Assembly (NCBI GenBank): GCA_929200455.1 | Contig: CAKMZR010000061.1 | Coordinates: 1 to 8,338 of the forward strand | DNA from: an uncultured Alphaproteobacteria bacterium | GTDB lineage: Bacteria; Pseudomonadota; Alphaproteobacteria; CAKMZR01 | Direction of reading: 5' to 3' | DNA: 8,338 nucleotides | Shown: positions 1 through 6,647 of the stretch, piece after piece | How the letters are laid out: the number at the start of each line of letters is the position of its first letter | Position numbering within the stretch: the stretch's first letter is position 1 | The notes under the pieces: model-generated | What the model saw: the letters and a program-made list of their open reading frames with translations, nothing else | Database searches by the model: none | Told to the model about the DNA's origin: nothing | Made by a program: the position numbers and the translations under genes

Positions 1-791
1 TTACGGTGCGGTTACGGGCATCTCCTGAGACGGCTCGAGCGGTATTGATAGGATTTGATAAGGTGAAGGACGCGGCATTGTGTATAGAGAAGGTGATGTC
101 AGAGGGTATGACGCCTGCGTGTATGGAGTTTATGGATGGAATGTGTGTGAAGGCGTGCGAGTCATTTTCTGGAGCGGGGTATCCGTTGGATGTGGAGGCG
201 TTGATGGTGGTGGAGTGTGATGGGAGTCGGGAGGAGGTAGACAGTGAGATAGAGAGATTGAGGTTACTGGCGGAAGATTTTTCGTATAAGCATTTTAGGG
301 TATCTGAGAGTGAGGAAGAGCGAGAGCGAATATGGCGAGGGAGGAAGGGAGCATTTTCTGCGGTTGCGCGTTTGAGGCCGGATTATATGACGATGGACGG
401 CACGATAGCACGAGGGAAGCTGGCGGAAGTACTGGAGAGGATAGAGGCGTTGTCGTTATCGTATGGTATTTTGGTGGGGAATGTATTTCATGCGGGAGAC
501 GGGAACATGCATCCGTTGATATTGTTTGATGGAGAGAATGAGGGAGAGGGGGAGAGGGCTTTGGAGTTGGCGATGGAGACGTTGAGGATATCTGTGGAAG
601 CGGGAGGTGTGATAAGCGGTGAGCATGGGATAGGGATTGAGAAGCGAGATATGATGGGCTTGATGTTTTCTGAGGATGACATGATTTGTCAGCTTGCGTA
701 TAAGCGAGCGTTTGATGGTGACTGGTTACTGAATCCTGGGAAGGTTTTTCCACTTGATGTGGCGAATGATTTTCGTGCGAGGTATACTTGA
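1..791 (+). CDS. glcD: Glycolate oxidase FAD subunit GlcD, C-terminal part (5' end outside window)
   Basis: GlcD is the FAD-binding subunit of glycolate oxidase (GlcDEF), which oxidises glycolate to glyoxylate and passes electrons toward the quinone pool. Seen: an open frame entering at base 3, with about 262 residues visible. This is roughly the second half of a family of about 500 residues, covering the FAD-linked oxidase C-terminal domain. Recognisable segments, numbered from the GTG at base 6, are GRKGAF (112-117), DYMTMDGTIAR (126-136), NVFHAGDGNMHPLILFD (159-175), the GGVISGEHGIGIEK block (200-213) and LLNPGK near the end. The His-containing FHAGDGNMHP and SGEHGIG motifs are diagnostic for the GlcD/D-lactate dehydrogenase group. 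The GTG at base 6 is internal, because upstream residues align with the family (T-V-R-L-R). The TGA stop overlaps the glcE start by one base, so the two are probably translated together. The immediate GlcE neighbour favours GlcD over a D-lactate dehydrogenase. Confidence 0.93.
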   Translation, partial: TVRLRASPETARAVLIGFDKVKDAALCIEKVMSEGMTPACMEFMDGMCVKACESFSGAGYPLDVEALMVVECDGSREEVDSEIERLRLLAEDFSYKHFRVSESEEERERIWRGRKGAFSAVARLRPDYMTMDGTIARGKLAEVLERIEALSLSYGILVGNVFHAGDGNMHPLILFDGENEGEGERALELAMETLRISVEAGGVISGEHGIGIEKRDMMGLMFSEDDMICQLAYKRAFDGDWLLNPGKVFPLDVANDFRARYT

Positions 792-1948
792 TGATTGAGA
801 GGCCTGAGAGCGAGGATGATGTGGTGGCTATTGTGAGGGCATTGTATGCTCGGGGAGAGAAATTTCAGGTGAGGGGTCGGGGTACGTTGGTGGGAGATGT
901 GGAGGGGGTGAGCGTATTGGGGATGGATGGTTATGAGGGCGTGAAGACTTATGAGCCTGGAGAGCGACTGCTTGAGGTGAAGTCCGGAACGGGACTTGAG
1001 GAGGTGAGGGAGGTATTGTACGAGGGAGGCCAGAGGCTTGCCTTTGATCCGCCGGACTATGGGGGGCTGTTTTCGCGAGAGCGTGGAGCGACGATAGGGG
1101 GAGTGGTGGGTTCTGGTTTGAGTGGGAGTGGCAGACTACAGAGGGGAGGTGTACGGGATCATGTATTGGGTATGAGGGTTTGTGACGGAGGGGGCAGATT
1201 GTACAAGGCGGGAGGGCGTACGGTAAAGAATGTGTCTGGATTTGATATAGGGAAGATGGTGGTGGGTTCGTATGGTCGGCTTGGGGTGATGACAGATTTG
1301 GTGTTGAATGTGATTCCGAGAGCGGTGAGGGAGGCGACGTTGGTGTGGAGCTGCGATGATGTGTTGAGGGGAGGGGAGGTGTCTCGTTATGTGACACGGA
1401 AGCCTTGGAACGTGGTGTCTTCGACATGGGTTGACGAAGCGGGAGGTTCTGGAGGGAAATTATTTTTGAGACTTGAGGGAGAGAGTGTGGATGTATCTTT
1501 GGGTCGTGTGAGGGATTATGTGGGGGGGGAGGTGGAGGTGATGGAGGGAGAGGAGAGCGAGAAGGAGTGGTCACGTATGCGTGACGGTTGTTTTTTGGAG
1601 GCGGCGGTACGGGAAGGCATGGATATTTGGCAGGTTTTGACAAGTCTTAAGCGTGGCAGTGAGTTTTTGAATTTTTTTTTGGAGGTTTTTGGGAGGGGTC
1701 GAGGATATTTTGAGTGGTCGGGTTCGCGAGTGTGGGTGATGACGAAGAGGGAAGAGAGGGCGTTGTGGGAAGATTTTTGGAATGGGGAGAGAGGGAAGAC
1801 AGGGGATCGTGTGGTGCGGAAGTATTTTTGTGGGCGTGGTTATGAGGAGGAAGCGAGGGAGGCTTGGGAGGAGCGTTTGTTGTCCCGTGTTCGGGAGATA
1901 CATGATCCTGGAGGATTGTTTTTGGATTATCGAGAGTCTCGAGCGTAA
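791..1948 (+). CDS. glcE: Glycolate oxidase FAD-binding subunit GlcE
   Basis: GlcE is the second flavin-fold subunit of glycolate oxidase and acts with GlcD and the iron-sulfur subunit GlcF. The protein is 385 residues, slightly longer than the roughly 350 of E. coli GlcE. The N-terminal half is a PCMH-type FAD domain: an opening RPESEDDVVAIV (4-15), glycine-rich GATIGGVVGSGLSGSGR (99-115), RDHVLGM (122-128), and GGRTVKNVSGFDIGKMVVGS (141-160) followed by YGRLGV. The C-terminus closes with IHDPGGLF. I chose ATG 791 because it shares a base with the glcD TGA and has a GAGG ribosome site at 779-782, 8 nt upstream; an in-frame TTG at 788 is the alternative. The composition is unusual: only 2 His in 385 residues and very high Gly, Val, Glu and Arg, matching the G-rich + strand. 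It contains a G8 run (1522-1529) and a T9 run (1672-1680) without losing frame. No glcF follows. The 3' end overlaps the convergent metallopeptidase gene by 22 bp. Confidence 0.93.
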   Translation: MIERPESEDDVVAIVRALYARGEKFQVRGRGTLVGDVEGVSVLGMDGYEGVKTYEPGERLLEVKSGTGLEEVREVLYEGGQRLAFDPPDYGGLFSRERGATIGGVVGSGLSGSGRLQRGGVRDHVLGMRVCDGGGRLYKAGGRTVKNVSGFDIGKMVVGSYGRLGVMTDLVLNVIPRAVREATLVWSCDDVLRGGEVSRYVTRKPWNVVSSTWVDEAGGSGGKLFLRLEGESVDVSLGRVRDYVGGEVEVMEGEESEKEWSRMRDGCFLEAAVREGMDIWQVLTSLKRGSEFLNFFLEVFGRGRGYFEWSGSRVWVMTKREERALWEDFWNGERGKTGDRVVRKYFCGRGYEEEAREAWEERLLSRVREIHDPGGLFLDYRESRA

Positions 1949-2637
1949 GCGAAAAGGGAGTGGCCGTTCTGTTTGAGCCATGTTCTGGCTTTGGGTGTGT
2001 GAGGGTCGAGAGAGTTGAGGAGGGAATAGAATTCTTTTGAGTGATTGAGTATGGAGATGTGGGCGACTTCGTGAGCGGCGACGTGGTCGCAGACGAAGGA
2101 GGGAGCGAGGATGAGTCGCCAATTGAAGGAGAGTTTTTGGGAGTGTGCTTGACAGCTTCCCCACTGGGAGGGGGTATCGACGATGCGGATGGATCCGTGG
2201 AAGGAGATGTGGAGTTTTTGGGAAAAGTGGGAGACGGCGTCAAGGAGTCGGGAGCGGGCGCGTTTTTTGAGGAAGTCTTTGACGCGTCTTTCGATGTGTT
2301 CAGCCTTTCCCCCGACGAGGAGTTTGTTTTCTGAGATGGAGGGAACGGCACGAGAATGGGGGATATGTTGGATGGTGAGGGGAACATCTTCGACGGTGAT
2401 GAGGAGTTGGTCTACGAAGGGAATGTTGGGAGAGAAGGCGTTGTATTGATTTGTTATCCAGAGGTGTTGTTCTTTTAGGAATTGAGAGATGTGGTGTAAG
2501 GAGTGTTTATAATTTTTGGGTATGACGACTTCGACGTAGGCTTTGTTGTGTTTTGCGCGCAGGGAGAGTTGTTTTGCCCGAGAGCTTATTCTTGGGAAGA
2601 CGGGATTTCCGTTGATGAGGAAGGGTGAGGAATTCAT
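1927..2637 (-). CDS. YgjP/SprT-like zinc metallopeptidase (M48/DUF45 family)
   Basis: A predicted cytoplasmic zinc-dependent metallopeptidase of the YgjP (DUF45, M48-like) family; the physiological substrate of this family is not well established. The protein is 236 residues, the usual size. Seen: family hallmark WGSC (159-162), then FNWRLILAP (171-179), the zinc-binding helix HEVAH (189-193, matching HExxH), and the third-ligand region LNHSKEFY (197-204). No signal peptide or membrane segment is evident. The open frame extends far upstream, but that extension is Arg/His/Pro-rich shadow sequence over cobB. The start used is ATG at 2637, which overlaps the cobB stop in an ATGA junction, giving a protein of normal length. 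No Shine-Dalgarno sequence precedes it (the upstream stretch is C/T-rich), so translation probably depends on coupling to cobB. It is the last gene of the cobA-cobB operon and converges on glcE. Nothing ties it to cobalamin synthesis, so it may simply be co-transcribed. Confidence 0.88.
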   Translation of the reverse strand: MNSSPFLINGNPVFPRISSRAKQLSLRAKHNKAYVEVVIPKNYKHSLHHISQFLKEQHLWITNQYNAFSPNIPFVDQLLITVEDVPLTIQHIPHSRAVPSISENKLLVGGKAEHIERRVKDFLKKRARSRLLDAVSHFSQKLHISFHGSIRIVDTPSQWGSCQAHSQKLSFNWRLILAPSFVCDHVAAHEVAHISILNHSKEFYSLLNSLDPHTPKARTWLKQNGHSLFAYARDSR

Positions 2638-3932
2638 GAGGGAGAGATGAGGTGGATGTATGAACCTATGACGGTATTTTTTTGGAATCCTTGAGGAGAT
2701 GGATTCTGCCGGAGAGCGTCTGAAGCGAGGAAGAGGTTTGGGAGTTTGGGTGTGTGAATGATCTGAGTGTAATGGAATTCGTGTCCTTTGTAGAGGTCGT
2801 GTTTTTTTCCAAGGGGTGTGTCGTTGAGTAGGGAGATGTTTCTGTATCCGAGTGTTCTTTTGGGATTTTGGAAGGAGGTGGAGAAGGGGAGGAGTCCGGC
2901 CATGGAAAATTCTTGGCCGTGGTTGTTGATGATGGAGTTCCCGAGGACCATGAATCCGCCGCATTCGCCGTATATCCAGATGTTTTTTTCTGCGGCATCT
3001 TGGAGTGCTTGGAAGAAGAGTTTGGATTCTGAGAGTTGTTGGAGGTGTAACTCTGGGTATCCGCCTGGTAAGAAGATGGCGTCTGCATGGGGGTCTGGAG
3101 TTTCGTTTGCGAGGGGAGAGAAGAAGGAGAGGGTGATTCCTTTTTTGAGCCAATCTTGGATGAAGTGGGGATAGATAAAGAGGAAGGCGTTATCGCGGGC
3201 GATGGCGATATGTTTCCCTAGGGGGGGAGCGATTTGTATGGAGGAGAATTGAGGAGGGGGTATGGTTTTGAAGGCGGAGATACATTTTTTGATGTCTTCA
3301 TTTTGCGGGAACGCGTTTTTCCATTTTTGGAGGACGAGGGGGTGTTCGTGAGCCATTGTGAGTCCGAGATGTCGGTGTGGAACGGAGAGTGTGGGGTCAT
3401 TGGGGATGGCTGCGAGTAGGGGTATGGGTAGGTGTTGGATGGCTTGGGAGAGTATGTGTAGGTGTCGTGTTGATGCGACGCGATTGAGTATGATTCCGGT
3501 GAAGGCGAGGGAGGTTTTGTGATGGAGGAATCCTTCGATGAGGGCGGCGATGCTGGCTCCCATTCCTCGGACATCCACGACAAGAGCGATGGGTATGGAG
3601 AAGGTTTCGGCGAGGGCTGCGGGAGAGCCGGTGCCGTCAAGAGCCCCGTCGAAGAGTCCGGTGGCGGCTTCGACGATGAGGAAGGAGGAGGAAGGCGGGA
3701 TGGATCTGAGTAGGGTATGGAGTGTTTGGGAGGACATAGCCCAAGGGTCGAGATTGAGCGTGGTCGCGTTGGGTATGAGGGCGTGGTATGATGCATCGAT
3801 GTAGTCGGGTCCGCACTTTGCGATGGTGATGGTGTGTCCGTATTCTGCGAGGTTGGCGGCAAGAGCGGTTGTGATCATGGTTTTGCCATGATTTGAGGCG
3901 GGGGATGCGATCATGAGGGCTTTTGTATTCAT
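2634..3932 (-). CDS. cobB: Cobyrinate / hydrogenobyrinate a,c-diamide synthase
   Basis: This enzyme performs ATP- and glutamine-dependent amidation of the a and c acetate side chains of the corrin ring (CobB/CbiA family). The protein is 432 residues with two domains. The N-terminal dethiobiotin-synthetase-like ATPase has a P-loop SPASNHGKT (10-18), KCGPDYID (39-46), NLDPWAM (60-66) and VEAATGLFDG (87-96). The C-terminal class I glutamine amidotransferase has LPGGYPELH (288-296), the nucleophile in YGECGGFMVLG (Cys324), GHEFHYT (383-389) and terminal GSYIHL with His427. Deviations from the family: Asn-His replaces the usual Gly-x just before GKT in the P-loop, and the chain stops five residues after His427, somewhat earlier than common homologues. 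Start ATG 3932 lies in an ATGA overlap with the cobA stop; the longer upstream frame is antisense-like noise over cobA. There is no Shine-Dalgarno, so coupling is likely. CobB versus CbiA cannot be decided from sequence alone; the CobK neighbour favours the CobB name. Confidence 0.93.
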   Translation of the reverse strand: MNTKALMIASPASNHGKTMITTALAANLAEYGHTITIAKCGPDYIDASYHALIPNATTLNLDPWAMSSQTLHTLLRSIPPSSSFLIVEAATGLFDGALDGTGSPAALAETFSIPIALVVDVRGMGASIAALIEGFLHHKTSLAFTGIILNRVASTRHLHILSQAIQHLPIPLLAAIPNDPTLSVPHRHLGLTMAHEHPLVLQKWKNAFPQNEDIKKCISAFKTIPPPQFSSIQIAPPLGKHIAIARDNAFLFIYPHFIQDWLKKGITLSFFSPLANETPDPHADAIFLPGGYPELHLQQLSESKLFFQALQDAAEKNIWIYGECGGFMVLGNSIINNHGQEFSMAGLLPFSTSFQNPKRTLGYRNISLLNDTPLGKKHDLYKGHEFHYTQIIHTPKLPNLFLASDALRQNPSPQGFQKNTVIGSYIHLISPS

Positions 3933-4702
3933 GAGGGCGTGGTTGGAAATTGCGAGCGTAGGGCTACGGTTTTTCCGATGATGATGGTGAGGGGTGGTTC
4001 GATTTTTTGTGCGAGGTCGGAGAGTTCGTTGAGGGTTCCTGTGATAATTTTTTGTTGAGGTAGGGTGGCATTGGAGATGAGTGCGACGGGTTCGAGGGGT
4101 GATCGTCCTGAGGAGATGAGTTTGTCTTTGAGGATTCCTGATGTTTTGTGGGCCATGTAGCAGACGAGGACTTCTGATCCTTTTGCGAGTTCTTCCCATT
4201 TGAGGTGTGAGGGGAGTTGTCCTTTGATGTTGTGTCCTGTGATGAAGCTTACGGATGAGCTGAGTTCTCTATGGGTGAGGGGAATGCCGGCGTATGTGGC
4301 AGAAGCGATTCCGGCGGTAATTCCGGGGACGACTCGGAAGGGGATGTTGTGTTGGGCGAGGAAGGAGATTTCTTCCCATCCGCGTCCGAAAATCATGGGG
4401 TCACCTCCTTTGAGTCGGAGGACTTTCTTTTGTTTTTTTGCGAGGGAGAGTAGGGTTTCACAGATATCTTTTTGGAGGGGTGACGGTTTTCCGCCACGTT
4501 TTCCTGCGTGGATGAGGGAGACATTTTTTTTTGCGAATTGGAAGAGTTCTTGATTGACGAGGGAGTCTGAGACGATGACGTCAGCTTGGGAAAGGGCGTG
4601 GAGTCCGAGCATGGTGATGAGTCCGATGTCGCCGGGGCCCGCACCGACGAGCCAAACGGAACCGGGTTCGAGAGGGGGGAGTTGGGGGAAGTTGAAGGAC
4701 AT
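3929..4702 (-). CDS. cobA: Uroporphyrinogen-III C-methyltransferase (SUMT)
   Basis: SAM-dependent methylation of uroporphyrinogen III at C2 and C7, giving precorrin-2, the branch point into cobalamin and siroheme. The protein is 257 residues, typical of stand-alone CobA and without the CysG dehydrogenase/ferrochelatase domain. Seen: VWLVGAGPGD (16-25), AGKRGGK (66-72), the SAM-site block VLRLKGGDPMIFGRGWEE (94-111), VVPGITAGIASATYAGIPLT (124-143) with the following HR, SFITGH (152-157), VCYMAHKT (180-187) and PLTIIIG near the C-terminus. These separate it from the CobI/J/L/M methyltransferases of the same fold, because the GGDPMIFGRGWEE and AGIPLTHR strings are SUMT-specific. Start ATG 4702 fixes the expected N-terminus about 15 residues before the glycine-rich loop. 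The leader just upstream is pyrimidine-rich with no visible Shine-Dalgarno. It is first gene of the - strand operon, and its TGA overlaps cobB's ATG (ATGA). Confidence 0.95.
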   Translation of the reverse strand: MSFNFPQLPPLEPGSVWLVGAGPGDIGLITMLGLHALSQADVIVSDSLVNQELFQFAKKNVSLIHAGKRGGKPSPLQKDICETLLSLAKKQKKVLRLKGGDPMIFGRGWEEISFLAQHNIPFRVVPGITAGIASATYAGIPLTHRELSSSVSFITGHNIKGQLPSHLKWEELAKGSEVLVCYMAHKTSGILKDKLISSGRSPLEPVALISNATLPQQKIITGTLNELSDLAQKIEPPLTIIIGKTVALRSQFPTTPS

Positions 4703-4736
4703 GTTGAGAGAAGTGTGTTAGAGAGAGCGGAGTTTG

Positions 4737-4742
4737 ATTATA
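4737..4742 (-). promoter_or_regulatory. Candidate -10 box (TATAAT) for cobA-cobB operon
   Basis: Read on the - strand, 4742 to 4737 spells a perfect TATAAT about 35 bp upstream of the cobA ATG, inside the 75-bp divergent gap. At 17-bp spacing the -35 position reads TTCCTC, which matches TTGACA poorly. If it is used, the cobA leader would be only about 28 nt. The rest of the gap (4703-4777) holds the cbiD ribosome site. I found no convincing + strand promoter, although one must lie in or near this gap or inside cobA. The gap is too small for a cobalamin riboswitch. Confidence 0.35.
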
Positions 4743-4763
4743 GGTCTATCCTTGGCGGTGAGG

Positions 4764-4769
4764 AAGGAG
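4764..4769 (+). promoter_or_regulatory. Ribosome binding site deciding the cbiD GTG start
   Basis: AAGGAG followed by an eight-base T run and then GTG at 4778. The strong match and 8-nt spacing select this GTG as the cbiD start over the longer frame that begins inside cobA. Confidence 0.75.
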
Positions 4770-4777
4770 TTTTTTTT

Positions 4778-5866
4778 GTGAGAGAGAAGGAGGAGGGCGG
4801 TCTTCGTTACGGTTGGACGACGGGAGCCTGTGCGACGGCGGCATCTGTGGGAGCTTTTTTTGCGATGATGGGAGAGAAGAAGGAGGGTGTGGAGGTTGAG
4901 CTTGGGGGAGGGCGTGTGGTATTTTTTGCTTTGGAGGAGAGTTCTTCTTTGGGTTCGAGGGAGGGGTATGCATCTGTGGAAAAGGACGCGGGAGACGATC
5001 CGGATGTGACGCATGGTGCGATTATAGGTGTGAGGTTGCGATTGTTGACGCGAGGTGGGCCTTTGAATCTACGCTTTTGTCGTGGTGAGGGCGTGGGTTT
5101 GGTGACGAAGAAGGGTTTGCCTTTGCCGGTGGGAGAAGCGGCGATTAATCCGAAGCCGAGGGAAATGATTTTTAGGAATTTGTCTCGTGTGGTGGGATTG
5201 TATGGTTATGAGGGAGAGATGGAAGTGGAAGTTTCTGTGAAGGGAGGTGAGGCGTTGGCGTTGCGGACATGGAATCCGCGTTTGGGGATAGAGGGAGGAC
5301 TGTCGATTTTGGGCACGACGGGTGTGGTGAAGCCTTACTCGTGCAGTGCGTGGATTCATTCGATTTGGAGGGGTATAGATGTGGCACGCGAGGCGGGTCA
5401 CGAGATGATAGGGGGAGCGACGGGCAGTGTTTCTGAGGCTCGTGCGATGAAGGAGTGGAATTTGCCGCTTGAGGCGATGATTGACATGGGAGATTTTGTG
5501 GGGGGTTTGTTGAAGTATGTGCGTAAGGTTGGATTGTGTCAGGTGGGTATAGCGGGAGGTCTTGGCAAGATGACGAAGTTGGCCCAAGGAGCATTGGACT
5601 TGCATAATAAGCGTTCCCGCGTTGATTTTGAAGAGTTGTCGTCATGGGGTGTGATGGATGATGGCTTATCGGAAGAGGATGCGTTGTGGGTGGCGCAGGA
5701 CGCGGTGACGGTTTTTGAGGTGGGGGAGAGGTTGGGTTATGAGCGCGTGGGAGGTTGGATAGCCCCGAGGGCGAAGGTCGTGGTTGAGAAACACTTGCCG
5801 AAGGGTTCGAGAGTGTCTATTCTTGTGGTATCGCGGGAGGGGAAGGTATTATCGAGCTTGGAGTGA
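4778..5866 (+). CDS. cbiD: Cobalt-precorrin-5B C1-methyltransferase CbiD
   Basis: CbiD methylates C1 of the corrin macrocycle during ring contraction. It belongs to its own fold family, distinct from CobA-like methyltransferases. The protein is 362 residues, normal for the family. Conserved blocks: LRYGWTTGACATAA (9-22), VEKDAGDDPDVTHG (67-80), GVGLVTKKGLPLPVGE (105-120) with AAINPKPREMI directly after, WNPRLGIEGGLSILGTTG (165-182) continuing to VVKPYS, and GGLGKMTKLAQG (260-271). The start is GTG 4778, supported by an AAGGAG site; an upstream extension of 64 codons would overlap cobA on the other strand and has no family counterpart. It is divergent from cobA and first of a run cbiD-cobK-lipA-ratA, with only 4 bp to cobK. 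CbiD occurs in anaerobic-type pathways but also, as I recall, in some alphaproteobacteria that lack CobF, so its presence with CobK does not by itself make the pathway anaerobic. Confidence 0.95.
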   Translation: MREKEEGGLRYGWTTGACATAASVGAFFAMMGEKKEGVEVELGGGRVVFFALEESSSLGSREGYASVEKDAGDDPDVTHGAIIGVRLRLLTRGGPLNLRFCRGEGVGLVTKKGLPLPVGEAAINPKPREMIFRNLSRVVGLYGYEGEMEVEVSVKGGEALALRTWNPRLGIEGGLSILGTTGVVKPYSCSAWIHSIWRGIDVAREAGHEMIGGATGSVSEARAMKEWNLPLEAMIDMGDFVGGLLKYVRKVGLCQVGIAGGLGKMTKLAQGALDLHNKRSRVDFEELSSWGVMDDGLSEEDALWVAQDAVTVFEVGERLGYERVGGWIAPRAKVVVEKHLPKGSRVSILVVSREGKVLSSLE

Positions 5867-5870
5867 AGAG

Positions 5871-6635
5871 ATGAAGGATCGGCGTAAGAAGGTATTGGTA
5901 TTGGGCGGCACGGGAGAAGCACGTGCGATAGTGGAGGGTATGAGGGATGTGTATGGAGACAAGTTGACTTTGGTGTATTCGCTGGCTGGTGTGACGCGTT
6001 CGCCTGAGGTTCCTGAGGGCGTGGAGGTGATGACGGGAGGATTTGGGGGCAAGGAGGGATTTGAGGCGTATATTCGCGAGGCTGAAGTGAGTGCGGTGAT
6101 TAATGCGACTCATCCTTTTGCGGCGACGATGACGCGGAATGCGTATGATGTTTCGAACAGTTTGGGTGTTCCTCTTCTTAGGGTTGAGCGAGAGGTATGG
6201 GAGCCTGAGGAGGGAGACGAGTGGTCTGAGGTTCAGGATGTGGAGTCTGCATCATTTTATGTGCCACGTTTTGGCAAGCGTTGTATGCTTGCGTTGGGGG
6301 GACGACATATTCATTTGTTTAGCAAGTGGACGCGGGTATTTTTTCTTGTGAGGTTGGTTGAGTTGCCTGATGGAGGTGTTTTGCCGTTAGAGAGTTATGC
6401 GATGAGGGTGGACAAGGATGTCTTGAGTGTGGAAGAGGAGAAGGGGTTGATGGAGGAGCATGAGATTGATGTTCTGGTGGTGCGAAACAGTGGGGGTGCG
6501 ACGACGGCATCGAAGTTGTTGGCGGCAAGAGAGAAGGGAATTTCTGTGATTATGTTGCAGCGTCCGCCGTCTCTTGGGGGGGACACGGCACAGAATTTTG
6601 AGGAGTTGAAGGAGTGGTGTGCGGGAATTATTTAG
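5871..6635 (+). CDS. cobK: Precorrin-6A reductase CobK/CbiJ
   Basis: NAD(P)H-dependent reduction of precorrin-6A (or its cobalt form) to the 6B intermediate, the step after the CbiD/CobF methylation. The protein is 254 residues, the usual length. Seen: an N-terminal nucleotide-binding strand and loop VLVLGGTGEAR (8-18), YSLAGVTRSPEVP (36-48), the signature AVINATHPFAA (75-85), VPLLRVEREVWEP (100-112), ALGGRHIHLF (141-150), FFLVRLVE (157-164) and DVLVVRNSGGA (200-210) followed by TTASKLLAAR and VIMLQRPP. Start ATG 5871 lies 4 bp after the cbiD stop with GGAG at 5860-5863 as ribosome site; an upstream in-frame ATG inside cbiD would add 29 unrelated residues. The LPLESYAMRVDKDVLSVEEE stretch is less like the family around the usual P-F-S-x-E-x-E pattern. 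CobK (aerobic) versus CbiJ (anaerobic) cannot be fixed from sequence; I use cobK by proteobacterial convention. Confidence 0.93.
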   Translation: MKDRRKKVLVLGGTGEARAIVEGMRDVYGDKLTLVYSLAGVTRSPEVPEGVEVMTGGFGGKEGFEAYIREAEVSAVINATHPFAATMTRNAYDVSNSLGVPLLRVEREVWEPEEGDEWSEVQDVESASFYVPRFGKRCMLALGGRHIHLFSKWTRVFFLVRLVELPDGGVLPLESYAMRVDKDVLSVEEEKGLMEEHEIDVLVVRNSGGATTASKLLAAREKGISVIMLQRPPSLGGDTAQNFEELKEWCAGII

Positions 6636-6647
6636 GGATTGAGGAAG

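Noticed and set aside
828..1643. Long minus-strand open frames opposite glcE (and similar long frames elsewhere)
   Set aside because: Their translations are Pro/Ser/His/Thr-rich low-complexity strings with no family motifs, as expected from a C-rich complement; the + strand frame carries clear GlcE motifs.
1672..1680. T9 run in glcE (and G8 at 1522-1529) as a programmed frameshift or gene break
   Set aside because: The frame is intact through both runs and the product keeps the normal C-terminal IHDPGGLF; there is no alternative product to explain.
2638..3153. N-terminal extension of the metallopeptidase frame over cobB
   Set aside because: It is Arg/His/Pro-rich shadow sequence over conserved CobB motifs; ATG 2637 gives a normal-length protein with an ATGA junction.
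4586..4777. 64-codon upstream extension of cbiD
   Set aside because: It overlaps cobA on the other strand and has no family similarity; GTG 4778 has a strong, well-spaced ribosome site.
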